Assembly (NCBI GenBank): GCA_964415395.1
Contig: CAYPZU010000037.1
Span: 1-20,744 of the forward strand
Length of the DNA stretch: 20,744 bases
Direction: 5' to 3'
From: CAYPZU01 sp964415395
GTDB lineage: Bacteria > Chlamydiota > Chlamydiia > Chlamydiales > SM23-39
Every line of letters begins with the position of its first letter. Positions within the stretch are counted from its first letter, which is position 1. Positions 7,282 through 14,947 of this stretch are shown here, one piece after another. The translations under genes and the position numbers were made by a program. A model generated the notes under the pieces. It was given only the letters and a program-made list of their open reading frames with translations. It did no database searches and was not told the DNA's origin.

Positions 7282-8406
7282 ATGGGGAAAGTTGCGTTCT
7301 TTGTCGCTGCGACCGGACAAAACGTTGGAAAAACAACAACGTGCCTGGGTCTTGTTTCCGGTTTGAAAAAACGTTTCGAATCAGTCGGCTTCATGAAGCC
7401 GGTCGGACAGGAACATATCGAAACAGAGACCGGCGTCCATGTCGATAAAGATGTCGTCCTCTTCAAATCCCATTTCGAGCTGAAAGACAGCTACGAAGAG
7501 ATGAGCCCCGTTCTTTTTCCGCGCGGATTCACGCGCGATTACCTCGATGGAAAAGTCGATCACAAAGACCTCGTTGAAAAAATCGGCGCATCCTATTCGG
7601 CGATCGCAAAACGGAATGAAGCTTTAGTAGTCGAAGGGACGGGACACACAGGCGTAGGCTCGATAGTCGATTTAAACAACGCGCAGGTCGCCGCTCTTCT
7701 CAACTGCCCTGTCGTCCTCGTCGCCTCAGGCGGCCTTGGATCCTCCTTCGATGAACTGGCGCTGAACCGAACCCAGTGCCTGCATGTAGGCGCGCGCGTC
7801 GCAGGCGTCATCCTCAACCGCGTCCTCGACGACAAGCGGGAAATGATCATCGAATATATGAATAAGGCCCTTCAAAAATGGAACATCCCTCTTTTGGGGT
7901 GCATCCCGTACGACACCCTTCTCAGCATGCCTACGATGAACGATTTCGAACTTCTGTTCCAAACTTCCCTCCTCACCGGAAAAGAGCATAAGCTCCGCCA
8001 CTTCCAACATATCCGCCTCGTCGCCACCTCCGTCGAAATGTACCGGACGCTCATCATCCCGAACCAGCTCGTGATCACCCCTGCGGACAGAGAAGACATT
8101 ATCCTGGCTACTCTCACCCGTTACTGGGACCTGAAGATCTCCCATCCCGAAGACGACTTGGAAACGGGGATGATCCTGACGGGAAAAACCCCGCCCAAAG
8201 AATCGATCGTCGAGCAGATCAAAAGAGCCAGCATCCCAATGCTCTATGCGCCGGTCAGCAGCTTCGTCGCGATGAAGATGATCAACACCTACACGGCCAA
8301 AATCCGCAAAGAAGACACGGCAAAAATCGCCGAAGCGGTCAAGATCGTCGAAGAGCACATCGACTTCGACAGGCTCCTCTCGGCCGTCCGAGCCTCTTTC
8401 CGCTAG
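7282..8406 (+). CDS. BioD-like / phosphotransacetylase N-terminal-type NTPase with DRTGG-like region
   Basis: The 374-aa product is a P-loop protein of the dethiobiotin synthetase-like (AAA_26) family. The Walker A motif GQNVGKTT is at 12-19, the KPVGQE segment follows, and VVEGTGHTGVGSIVDLNNA is the Walker B-like and effector region. The C-terminal part (about 215-340) fits the DRTGG domain found in the N-terminal portion of long phosphotransacetylases. The catalytic Pta domain is absent, so this is a stand-alone regulatory-like NTPase; its biochemical role is not established to my knowledge. The ATG at 7282 has no Shine-Dalgarno sequence, and TTGCAT/TAATCT (7247-7275, 17-base spacing) would place transcription start at or next to the ATG. 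The POT transporter gene begins 47 bases downstream. Confidence 0.8.
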   Translation: MGKVAFFVAATGQNVGKTTTCLGLVSGLKKRFESVGFMKPVGQEHIETETGVHVDKDVVLFKSHFELKDSYEEMSPVLFPRGFTRDYLDGKVDHKDLVEKIGASYSAIAKRNEALVVEGTGHTGVGSIVDLNNAQVAALLNCPVVLVASGGLGSSFDELALNRTQCLHVGARVAGVILNRVLDDKREMIIEYMNKALQKWNIPLLGCIPYDTLLSMPTMNDFELLFQTSLLTGKEHKLRHFQHIRLVATSVEMYRTLIIPNQLVITPADREDIILATLTRYWDLKISHPEDDLETGMILTGKTPPKESIVEQIKRASIPMLYAPVSSFVAMKMINTYTAKIRKEDTAKIAEAVKIVEEHIDFDRLLSAVRASFR

Positions 8407-8453
8407 AAGAAAATTTCCCGAAGGTTTAGGTATGGATTCAAAGGAGTTCCCCC

Positions 8454-9776
8454 ATGTCCCTATCCCTCTCGAAGCACCCGAAAGAACTTTGGATCCTTGG
8501 CCTGACCGAACTGTGCGAGAGATTCGCATTCTGGGGCGTCGGCAACCTTTTGGTCCTCTATCTCATCGAAAGCCATAGCTTCTCGAACGATAGGGCGGCC
8601 CACATCTACGGAATCTTCAGCGGATGCGCCGCCTTTCTTCCTCTCGTCGGGGGATGGGTCGCCGACCGGTGGAACTACCAATCGCCTCTGATTCTCGGAG
8701 CCCTGGTCAACGCGATCGGCTGCTTCCTCCTCGCAGCGGGCATGCCTGGCCTCCTCTACTTTTCGCTGATGATTATCGCGCTTGGCTACGGCCTCTTCAC
8801 CCCCAGCATCCTCACTGTCCTCAGCTACACCTACCGCGACAAACCGAAGCTCCGCGAAGCGGGCTTCTCGATCTACTACGCCTCGATCAATCTCGGAGTC
8901 TTCCTCGCGCTTGTCTCTTTGGGAACTGTCGCCAAACTGATCAGCTGGCCCGCCGCTTTCGTCCTTGCGGGAATGGTTCAGATTGCCGGCCTCATTCCAC
9001 TCATATTCTATCTGATGAAACATAAAGAGACCTACCGCGCGCTCAAAACCCTGCAGAAAGAGACCCACGCCCACGCCAAGCTGACGCCCATCGACAAAAG
9101 CCGCCTGATCGTGATCGCCATCTTCTGCCTCGTCTCGATCCTCTTCTGGGCCGCCTACAACCAGGCTTTCTCCTCGATGGCGATCTTCGCTCATGATTTC
9201 ATGGACAAAACGATCGGCGGCATCTCGATCCCCGAAGGGGTCTTCATGTCGAGCGAAAGCTTTTTTCTGATCCTGCTCGCCCCCGTATTGGCAGGCCTTT
9301 ACGCCTGGCTCCAAAAAACAGGCAAAGACCCCTCCCCTGCCTTCAAAACAGCTTTGAGCCTTTTCTTCATCGCCGCCTGCTTCTGGATCATGCGGATCGG
9401 ATCGGTCACCATTCCCGAAGGAGCGAAAACGGCCGATGCTTCCTGGAGCTATCTGGTGTTCGCCTATTTTCTGATGGCTATAGGGTTAATGCTTCTGGCG
9501 CCGATCGGCCTCTCGATGGTCAGCAGACTCGCGCCTCCTAAATACACCGCGTTGCTGATCGGCTTTTGGTATGTGTGCGTAGGAGTTGCTTTCTACAGCG
9601 GCGGGCTGCTCGCCGGCCTAATGGACAAGATGGGGACTCTCGCCAGCTTCTTCAGCCTCTTCATCTTCATGACGGCGATCCCCGGCGTCCTTCTTCTCTT
9701 TTTTGTGAAGAAGCTCACGAAGATGTCCCATATCCAGGGACACCTGGATCAGGACATCGTGGATGTCGACCGGTAA
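8454..9776 (+). CDS. Proton-dependent oligopeptide transporter (POT/PTR family)
   Basis: An inner-membrane proton-coupled symporter of the major facilitator superfamily, probably importing di- and tripeptides. The 440-aa protein has about 12 hydrophobic segments. The POT signature ELCERFAFWG (residues 19-28) matches the ExxERFxxYG proton-coupling motif with Trp for Tyr. GGWVADRW follows at about 66-73, and FSIYYASINLG (138-148) is the PTR2 signature in helix 5. AAGGAG (8441-8446) lies seven bases before the ATG. Imported peptides could feed the leucyl aminopeptidase encoded downstream on the other strand. The last 14 residues (IQGHLDQDIVDVDR) look like an extension beyond the natural end, and the last 159 bases overlap the 3' end of the convergent pseudouridine synthase gene. 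Confidence 0.88.
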   Translation: MSLSLSKHPKELWILGLTELCERFAFWGVGNLLVLYLIESHSFSNDRAAHIYGIFSGCAAFLPLVGGWVADRWNYQSPLILGALVNAIGCFLLAAGMPGLLYFSLMIIALGYGLFTPSILTVLSYTYRDKPKLREAGFSIYYASINLGVFLALVSLGTVAKLISWPAAFVLAGMVQIAGLIPLIFYLMKHKETYRALKTLQKETHAHAKLTPIDKSRLIVIAIFCLVSILFWAAYNQAFSSMAIFAHDFMDKTIGGISIPEGVFMSSESFFLILLAPVLAGLYAWLQKTGKDPSPAFKTALSLFFIAACFWIMRIGSVTIPEGAKTADASWSYLVFAYFLMAIGLMLLAPIGLSMVSRLAPPKYTALLIGFWYVCVGVAFYSGGLLAGLMDKMGTLASFFSLFIFMTAIPGVLLLFFVKKLTKMSHIQGHLDQDIVDVDR

Positions 9777-10577
9777 AGAAGAGACAATGTCGATCTCCCG
9801 TTTCAGAAACGGGTGGACGAATTTCAGCCTGAGGGCGTGAAGCAGCGTCCTCGGGATAAATAAACGGGAACGGAACGATTTCGCATACTGCCGATCGACC
9901 AGAATCGGATGCCCCATCTCCGCCAGATGGACGCGGATCTGGTGGGTTCTCCCTGTAAACGGGCGGCAAAGCAGAAGCGAACATTTTTCTCCGGAGCCGA
10001 TTTTTTCCCACTCGGTGATCGCAGTCAACCCTTTGGGACCCGATCCCCAGATCGTCTGCCCTTCGAACGACCCTTTCTTCATGAAAAGGCTCTCGATTTT
10101 GCCCCGATTTTCGCGGGGGATGCCGTCGACAAGGGCCAGATAGCTCTTTTCGATCTCCCGCTTTTCAAAAAGCTCCATCAGCGCATCGCGCGCGCTCGTC
10201 GATTTCGCGATCAGAAGCAATCCCGTGGTGTCTTTGTCGAGCCGGTGGACCAGATACCGTTTCGGGCCGAACGCTTTCAGGGCGTTTGGATCGGCGCACA
10301 CCCATCCGGCCGGCTTGTCGACGATCATCAGGAATTCGTCTTCATAGAGAGTCTTAAAGCCGGTCAGATTCGGGCTTAAAAGAGACTTCCAGCTCGGAGC
10401 CAGCTCTACCGAATCCCCCCGTTTAAGGAGCCGCGAGGCGAACCGCTCGACCGAACCGTTGACGCGGCAAAGGTTCGCTTCCAGCGCGCGCCGGAGCTGT
10501 TTGCCCGAGTATTTCCCGGCGAACTGGTCCTGTAAAAATGAAGCGAGTTTAGAAGGCGCGGAGACGAGCCACTTCAC
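9618..10577 (-). CDS. RluA-family 23S rRNA/tRNA pseudouridine synthase
   Basis: Isomerises uridine to pseudouridine in structured RNA. The 319-aa product has an S4 RNA-binding domain (about 8-60), then the catalytic domain with HRLDKDTTG, catalytic Asp114, and GRTHQIRVH further on. Which RluA paralogue this is (RluC, RluD or other) cannot be decided. The start is a GTG at 10577-10575 overlapping the pepA stop as GTGA, with GGGAG just upstream inside pepA, indicating translational coupling. A longer open frame to 10745 would run back through pepA and is rejected. The domain seems to end near residue 276; the last 43 residues are charged (KKEKKDAGDRRHEDEEAEE) and are antisense to the last transmembrane helix of the POT transporter, so the ancestral stop seems to have been lost. 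Confidence 0.88.
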   Translation of the reverse strand: MKWLVSAPSKLASFLQDQFAGKYSGKQLRRALEANLCRVNGSVERFASRLLKRGDSVELAPSWKSLLSPNLTGFKTLYEDEFLMIVDKPAGWVCADPNALKAFGPKRYLVHRLDKDTTGLLLIAKSTSARDALMELFEKREIEKSYLALVDGIPRENRGKIESLFMKKGSFEGQTIWGSGPKGLTAITEWEKIGSGEKCSLLLCRPFTGRTHQIRVHLAEMGHPILVDRQYAKSFRSRLFIPRTLLHALRLKFVHPFLKREIDIVSSLPVDIHDVLIQVSLDMGHLRELLHKKEKKDAGDRRHEDEEAEEAGESPHLVH

Positions 10578-12034
10578 CGGGCTCTCCCTTCGAGGAAATC
10601 GATCAGAAGCCTCAGGCCGTAGCCAGTCCCTTTCGCTATATTGTAGTGTTTCGGTTTCGTCATAAATGCAGGCCCTGCGATATCGAGGTGGGCCCAGGGA
10701 AGATTTCCCACGAATTCGTGCAGGAACAGAGCCGCTTTTACGCATCCCGCATCCCGCCCGCCCGTATTGAGCATGTCGGCGATCTCCGACTTAAGAGCCT
10801 CTTTATAGTCGGCGTGGAGAGGCATCCGCCAAAGCATCTCGCCGCTTTTATCGGAAGCGGCCAGCAGATCTTTCGCCACTGTCTCATCGTTGGAAAAGAG
10901 GCCGGCCATATCTTCTCCGAGCGCGATCACCATCGAACCGGTGAGCGTCGCCAGATCGACGAGGCAGGTCGGCTTCAAATGCTCGATCGCATAGGTGATC
11001 GCATCGGCGAGAACGAGCCGCCCTTCCGCGTCCGTATTGTTCACCTCGACCGTCTTGCCGGCTTTCGAGCGGTAGACGTCGCCCAGCTTGTAGCTGCCCG
11101 ACCCGATCGAATTTTCCGAGAGCGGAGCGACCGCAGTCACATTCACTTTCAGTCCCAGCTCGGCCGCCGTATGCACCGCGCCCAAGACCGTTGCTGCGCC
11201 GGCCATGTCGGCCTTCATCGTCATCATCCCGTCGGGAGGCTTGATCTGCAGCCCGCCGGTGTCGTAAGTGATCCCTTTGCCGACGAGAACGATGTGCTCT
11301 TTCGACTTCGGGTCGCCCCGATAGGAAAGACACGCCAAAACCGGATCGTTCTTTGAAGCGCGGTTGACCGCCAAAAGGAGCCCCATCTCTTCAGCTTCGA
11401 TCCGCTTCTTATCGAGAATGGACGCTTTCAGTTTGGAATTCTTCTTCTGCAGGCCGAGAACGATCTGGCCGATCGCTTGCGGCATTTTATCGTCGGAATT
11501 GTCGTTCACGAGATCGCGGACGAAATTCACTCCCTCCGCCACCGTCTCGATCTTTTCCAACTCTGCTTTCTCTTTGCCGTCGAGGCCGATCCAGCAGATT
11601 TTTTCAACGAGAACGCTCGGATTCTCTTTCAGCGAAACGCCCTTCAGCCGGGTGAAAGCGTAATTCGAAAGGAGGATCCCTTCCGCCACTCCCCGCAGCG
11701 CCTCTTCATGGCTTACCGCTTTTAGTCTAGGAAAAAGGACGTTCAGGCTCTTCGCTTTTTTCCTGTTCGCCGCGCGCACGGCCGAAGAATAGGCTCGTCT
11801 CAGCGATTCGGAATTCGCTTTTTCCTCTTTTCCTAAACCGAGAAGGAGAACCCTCTCCTCCAGAAAAAGGAGAACCGTCTCACCTGCCCTTCCTTTGAAA
11901 TCGGAAAGCGCGGGAGCAATCCCCTTTTTCCAGGGAGAAATGTCGGCCGCCTCTTTCCCCCCTTCCCAAAAAGGAAGGATGACGAGGTCAGCCTTTTCCC
12001 GTTTCTCAGGCCGCGGAGCGAAAGAGAACTTCAA
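10574..12034 (-). CDS. pepA: Leucyl aminopeptidase (M17 family)
   Basis: Cytosolic hexameric two-metal aminopeptidase that removes N-terminal residues from peptides. The 486-aa product has the M17 signature NTDAEGRL (333-340). The ligands Lys253, Asp258, Asp276, Asp335 and Glu337 have the same mutual spacing as Lys270, Asp275, Asp293, Asp352 and Glu354 of E. coli PepA. The start is TTG at 12034-12032, overlapping the ssb stop as TTGA, with GAGG seven bases upstream; no ATG is available near the right place. It is the middle gene of ssb-pepA-rluA. The ssb-pepA pair is, from memory, also adjacent in Chlamydia trachomatis (CT044-CT045), a support for the taxonomic call. Some bacterial PepA proteins also bind DNA; nothing here shows that. 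Confidence 0.95.
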   Translation of the reverse strand: MKFSFAPRPEKREKADLVILPFWEGGKEAADISPWKKGIAPALSDFKGRAGETVLLFLEERVLLLGLGKEEKANSESLRRAYSSAVRAANRKKAKSLNVLFPRLKAVSHEEALRGVAEGILLSNYAFTRLKGVSLKENPSVLVEKICWIGLDGKEKAELEKIETVAEGVNFVRDLVNDNSDDKMPQAIGQIVLGLQKKNSKLKASILDKKRIEAEEMGLLLAVNRASKNDPVLACLSYRGDPKSKEHIVLVGKGITYDTGGLQIKPPDGMMTMKADMAGAATVLGAVHTAAELGLKVNVTAVAPLSENSIGSGSYKLGDVYRSKAGKTVEVNNTDAEGRLVLADAITYAIEHLKPTCLVDLATLTGSMVIALGEDMAGLFSNDETVAKDLLAASDKSGEMLWRMPLHADYKEALKSEIADMLNTGGRDAGCVKAALFLHEFVGNLPWAHLDIAGPAFMTKPKHYNIAKGTGYGLRLLIDFLEGRAR

Positions 12035-12510
12035 AATGGAACCTCGTCGTCAAACGTGTCGCCCTGAGGTTTCGGACCTGTTCCGCGCTGCGCGTAGGAG
12101 GCTGCGGGAGCTTCCTGATTCTGCTGCGGATGGGGCACGCCGAACGGAGCGGCGGGGCCGGCCTGGTGCTGCCCTTCCTGCCGCGATTCGCCTGGTTTGC
12201 CGAACGGGCTGAACTGCAGGAGGCTCGCGGTGATCTCCATCGAGATCTGCGGCTTGCCTTCTCTGTCATTAAAAATTTCAGGTTTATGGAGTTCGCCAAA
12301 GACGACCACAGGAGATCCTTTTTTCAAAAAAGAGATCATCTTGTCATACTGTTCGCCCCACACGGTGACCCGCCACCAGATGGTGTCGTCGTTATTCTGT
12401 CCGCGCCGCGTCCGGGTCGCAACCCGCAGCGTCGTCACTTTTTTTCCAGACGAAGTGAAACGGACCTCGGGATCTGCGCCCAGGTGCCCGGCAATATTGA
12501 TAAAATTCAC
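12031..12510 (-). CDS. ssb: Single-stranded DNA-binding protein
   Basis: Coats ssDNA during replication and repair and recruits partners through its acidic tip. The 159-aa product has an OB-fold (about 1-105: NIAGHLGADPEVRFTSSGK, then DTIWWRVTVWGE), a Gln/Pro/Gly-rich disordered tail, and the canonical end DDEVPF. The start is GTG at 12510-12508: GGAGG lies six bases upstream, and homologous SSBs begin with the equivalent MNxxxxxGxLxxDPE. An ATG at 12523 is in another frame and lies within the Shine-Dalgarno region. First gene of a three-gene unit with pepA and the pseudouridine synthase. Confidence 0.95.
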   Translation of the reverse strand: MNFINIAGHLGADPEVRFTSSGKKVTTLRVATRTRRGQNNDDTIWWRVTVWGEQYDKMISFLKKGSPVVVFGELHKPEIFNDREGKPQISMEITASLLQFSPFGKPGESRQEGQHQAGPAAPFGVPHPQQNQEAPAASYAQRGTGPKPQGDTFDDEVPF

Positions 12511-12538
12511 GGAGATCCTCCATTAAAGACTTTCCTCC

Positions 12539-12567
12539 ATTATCCCCCACCCCCCACATAGGGTCAA
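12539..12567 (-). promoter_or_regulatory. Promoter of the ssb-pepA-rluA operon
   Basis: On the minus strand TTGACC (12562-12567) and GATAAT (12539-12544) are separated by exactly 17 bases, each differing from consensus at one position. Transcription would begin near 12532, giving a leader of about 22 nt containing GGAGG before the ssb GTG. The spacer is strikingly G-rich (GTGGGGGGTGGGG), unusual for a spacer. Confidence 0.75.
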
Positions 12568-12596
12568 GGAAAACGATTTTTGAAATCATTCCTTTC

Positions 12597-12605
12597 TGCT
12601 ACCCT
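12597..12605 (+). promoter_or_regulatory. Possible extended -10 of ridA
   Basis: TG at 12597-12598, one base, then TACCCT (12600-12605). An upstream TTGAAA (12580-12585) is only 14 bases away, too close for a normal -35. The arrangement resembles the extended -10 of the SRP RNA. Weak evidence. Confidence 0.3.
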
Positions 12606-12626
12606 AGCAAAAAACGGGAGTTTCGC

Positions 12627-13013
12627 ATGAACAAGAAACAAATTTCTTCAACCGGCGCGCCAGCCGCTATCGGACCTTATTCCCAAGCGATTCAGGCGGG
12701 AGATTTTCTTTACGTCTCCGGAGTCCTTCCGATCGACCCCTCGACGGGCAAAGTCGTCGAAGGCACAATCGAAACCCTGCTGAACCGGATCATCGACAAC
12801 ATGGAAGCGCTATTAAAAGCGGCCGGAATGACCCTGGACCACGTAGTCAAGACCGACGTTTTCATGAAAGATTTAAACGATTTCCAGGCGATGAACAAAG
12901 AATACGCAAAACGATTCCATGGCCCCGTCCCGCCTGCGCGAACGACCGTCCAGGTCGCGAAGCTGCCGCTCGACGTCCGCCTCGAAATCGCCTGCATCGC
13001 CTACAAACATTAA
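12627..13013 (+). CDS. ridA: RidA reactive imine/enamine deaminase (YjgF/YER057c/UK114 family)
   Basis: Hydrolyses reactive 2-aminoacrylate and related imines made by PLP enzymes to 2-oxo acids and ammonia. The 128-aa length is typical of the trimeric family. Visible family features are IGPYSQA (15-21), FLYVSGVLPIDP (27-38), the region VVKTDVFMKD, and PPARTTVQVAKLP with Arg105, the residue that binds the substrate carboxylate. GGGAG (12616-12620) lies six bases before the ATG. The gene is single and divergent from the ssb operon; it converges with lgt across a palindromic spacer. Confidence 0.95.
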   Translation: MNKKQISSTGAPAAIGPYSQAIQAGDFLYVSGVLPIDPSTGKVVEGTIETLLNRIIDNMEALLKAAGMTLDHVVKTDVFMKDLNDFQAMNKEYAKRFHGPVPPARTTVQVAKLPLDVRLEIACIAYKH

Positions 13014-13017
13014 AATA

Positions 13018-13076
13018 ACAGGATCCGCGCGCAAAGCGCGCTGGCAGGATAGACAGGATCGCTGCGAAGCGCAGCG
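13018..13076. repeat. Extragenic palindromic element with ACAGGAT direct repeats
   Basis: The spacer between convergent ridA and lgt holds ACAGGAT (13018-13024), GCAGGAT (13044-13050) and ACAGGAT (13053-13059). These alternate with two tight hairpins: GCGCGC-AAA-GCGCGC (13027-13041) and CGCTGCG-AAG-CGCAGCG (13060-13076). Neither hairpin is followed by a T-run on either strand, so classic intrinsic termination is not supported. AACAGGAT/GACAGGAT motifs are, from memory, widespread intergenic repeats in bacteria. Confidence 0.6.
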
Positions 13077-13088
13077 TGAAAATGCGGG

Positions 13089-13952
13089 TTATTTTTCGGA
13101 TCTTTTCCAGAAGAAGAGAGCGAGGCCGAGAACTACTGCGGGGATGCTGAGCCACTGCCCCATCGTCAGCGATGCGGCAGGAGAAAGCAGATGGCTCTGC
13201 TCCGTCTTATATATCTCGATAAAGAACCGGAAGCCGAAGACAAGCGCCAGGAATAGACCGATCAGCTTTCCTTTCGCCAATAGAAAAGCATCCTTGCGGC
13301 TCAACGTCCATAAAACGGCAAATACGAATAAGTAGAACAGAGCTTCGTAAAGCTGGACGGGGTGTCTTGGGACGGGAAGGCTCCGGTCGACGGGGTGGCC
13401 GAATACAACCGCCCAAGGCACATCGGTCGGCTTGCCCAGGATTTCCTGGTTGAAAAAATTTCCTACGCGGATGAAGGCCCCGCCGAGAGCTGCCGGGATC
13501 GAAAGAAAATCGAGAAGCCTCACGGGGGTCAGACTCTTCTCTGTAGAGCGGATCCGCCAACTGAAGGCGATGCAGGCGAGGATGATTCCGACCGCAGCCC
13601 CGTGGCTCGCAAGCCCCCCTTCCCAAACGCGGAAAATCTGAAGCGGGTCGTCGAAGTACTCGGCTGGCCGCTCGTAGAAAAGGAAATGGCCGATCCGCGC
13701 TCCGAGAACCGTCCCGACAAGCATATAGATCGTAAACCGGTCGGCGACATGAACGGCCCGCTTCCTCAATTCGTCAGGCAAACCGCCGGAAGAGGCCTGA
13801 AAATAGTGGATCAAAACCCGGACGAAAATCGGGAAGCCTGCGGCAAAAGCGAGCGCGAAAAGAACCCCGTACCAGAGAATCGGCCAATGGACGACCGGCA
13901 CAATGAAAATCTCAGGCCTGGGATCCCAATAAATCGCTGAAAGCGGTATCAT
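13089..13952 (-). CDS. lgt: Prolipoprotein diacylglyceryl transferase
   Basis: Inner-membrane enzyme that transfers a diacylglyceryl group from phosphatidylglycerol to the lipobox Cys, the first step of lipoprotein maturation. The 287-aa product has about seven membrane segments and the Lgt signature IRVGNFFNQEILG (Arg162, Asn165, Glu170). EGGLASHGAAVG includes His117, in the position of the essential His103 of E. coli. HPVQLYEA, GFRFFIE (Arg242) and the terminal GQWLSIP are also family hallmarks. The ATG at 13952-13950 has AAGG a few bases upstream. The gene is divergent from rlmH with only 24 bases between the start codons. The small lipoprotein at 6886-7029 is a visible candidate substrate. 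Confidence 0.95.
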   Translation of the reverse strand: MIPLSAIYWDPRPEIFIVPVVHWPILWYGVLFALAFAAGFPIFVRVLIHYFQASSGGLPDELRKRAVHVADRFTIYMLVGTVLGARIGHFLFYERPAEYFDDPLQIFRVWEGGLASHGAAVGIILACIAFSWRIRSTEKSLTPVRLLDFLSIPAALGGAFIRVGNFFNQEILGKPTDVPWAVVFGHPVDRSLPVPRHPVQLYEALFYLFVFAVLWTLSRKDAFLLAKGKLIGLFLALVFGFRFFIEIYKTEQSHLLSPAASLTMGQWLSIPAVVLGLALFFWKRSEK

Positions 13953-13976
13953 AGGCCTTATTTGTAAAAAACAAAC

Positions 13977-14402
13977 ATGTTTAAAGTCAAAGTTTTAACC
14001 GTTGGCAAGACCAAAGAGGCGTGGCTTTCCGAGGCTCTCTCGGAATACGAGACGCGCCTCAAACCGAAGCTCCAGTTTGAGTGGCGGCTCTGCAAATCGT
14101 CCGCCGAACTTGCCGCCGAGTCTCTGGAGGAACCCTTCCTTCTTCTCCTCGATCCGAAAGGGGAACTTCTGACGAGCGAACAGTTTTCCCAAAAATTTCT
14201 CCGTCTGATCGAAGAGCGCGGCTCGCGCCTTTCGATCGTCATCGGCGGGGCAGAAGGGATTCCGCCCGAAATCGGCAAGCGGCCGCATGTGAAATGGAGC
14301 TTTTCTCCTCTTACGTTCACCCATCAGATGATCCGCCTTCTCCTGGCGGAGCAGATCTACCGCGCCCTCGAAATCGAGCGCGGAAGCGCCTATCACAAAT
14401 GA
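13977..14402 (+). CDS. rlmH: Ribosomal large subunit pseudouridine methyltransferase RlmH
   Basis: SPOUT-class SAM-dependent enzyme that N3-methylates pseudouridine 1915 in helix 69 of 23S rRNA on the assembled 70S ribosome. The 141-aa product shows the RlmH SAM-binding loop LSIVIGGAEGIPPEI and the C-terminal block FTHQMIRLLLAEQIYRAL followed by GSAYHK. The substrate pseudouridine is made in E. coli by RluD, an RluA-family enzyme; an RluA-family gene lies at 9618-10577. No Shine-Dalgarno sequence is visible before the ATG, and only 24 bases separate it from the divergent lgt, so its promoter must overlap lgt coding sequence. The last 10 bases overlap the convergent membrane protein gene. Confidence 0.95.
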   Translation: MFKVKVLTVGKTKEAWLSEALSEYETRLKPKLQFEWRLCKSSAELAAESLEEPFLLLLDPKGELLTSEQFSQKFLRLIEERGSRLSIVIGGAEGIPPEIGKRPHVKWSFSPLTFTHQMIRLLLAEQIYRALEIERGSAYHK

Positions 14403-14860
14403 GAGAGCCGCAGCGCTTTCGCAGCGCGGAAATAGAGCATCGAGCCATTGACGAGCGCCGAGCCGATCGCCAAATCGACAAGCCCTCTTAAATCGAGCGG
14501 AATCGGGAGAAAGCGGAAGCTAACTCCGATCCCCACCATCGAAAGGATCAGAATCCAGTACGATTTACTGTAGACTTCTGAAAACCGGATCGGGGTCTTA
14601 AGCGACGCGATCCGCGCGACAACGCGCTGCACCGTCTTAGACAAAACGAAACGCCCTTTCAGAAAACCGATCACTAAACCGGCCGCGATCAAACCTGTCG
14701 CAGCATGCTGCGGGCTACCAAAGAGACCCTGCATTTTGAAGCAAAGCGAATCGGCCTGGAACGCCGCGACGCTGATAAAATGAAGCCCTTTATAGATGAG
14801 AGAAAGGCCGATGGCAAACCAGATAAATCCGGAAAAGACAATCCAACTCCGATGTTTCAT
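14393..14860 (-). CDS. Four-helix integral membrane protein of unknown function
   Basis: The 155-aa product has four probable membrane helices (about 7-27, 53-69, 101-118 and 126-145) joined by short basic loops, such as KGRFVLSKTVQRVVARIASLK between helices 2 and 3. I do not recognise a family. GAAGGA just upstream of the ATG (14860-14858) supports the start. The gene is convergent with rlmH (10-base overlap) and divergent from the PIN-TRAM gene. It is likely real from its consistent hydrophobic pattern and ribosome binding site. Confidence 0.75.
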   Translation of the reverse strand: MKHRSWIVFSGFIWFAIGLSLIYKGLHFISVAAFQADSLCFKMQGLFGSPQHAATGLIAAGLVIGFLKGRFVLSKTVQRVVARIASLKTPIRFSEVYSKSYWILILSMVGIGVSFRFLPIPLDLRGLVDLAIGSALVNGSMLYFRAAKALRLSHL

Positions 14861-14947
14861 AAATTCCTTCGCTTAAAGCCAACCGACAAGAGCTTATCAA
14901 AAAATAGATTTCCCGCCCAGCAGCTCTTAAATAGACTTTTAACTTTG

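Noticed and set aside
7726..9314. Minus-strand frames of 267 and 284 codons opposite the BioD-like and POT genes
   Set aside because: They are rich in Asp, Glu, Gly and Arg, as expected antisense to hydrophobic or biased coding sequence; no motif supports them.
10578..10745. Longer start of the pseudouridine synthase at 10745
   Set aside because: It would run 56 codons back through pepA in another frame; the S4 domain begins right after the GTG at 10577, which forms a GTGA overlap with the pepA stop and has GGGAG upstream.
10646..11356. 236-codon plus-strand frame opposite pepA
   Set aside because: His/Arg-rich antisense of a well-supported aminopeptidase gene.
14865..14900. TTGATA/TTTAAG promoter on the minus strand for the four-helix membrane protein
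   Set aside because: The spacing is 17, but it would start the mRNA about five bases before the ATG and cut through the likely ribosome binding site.
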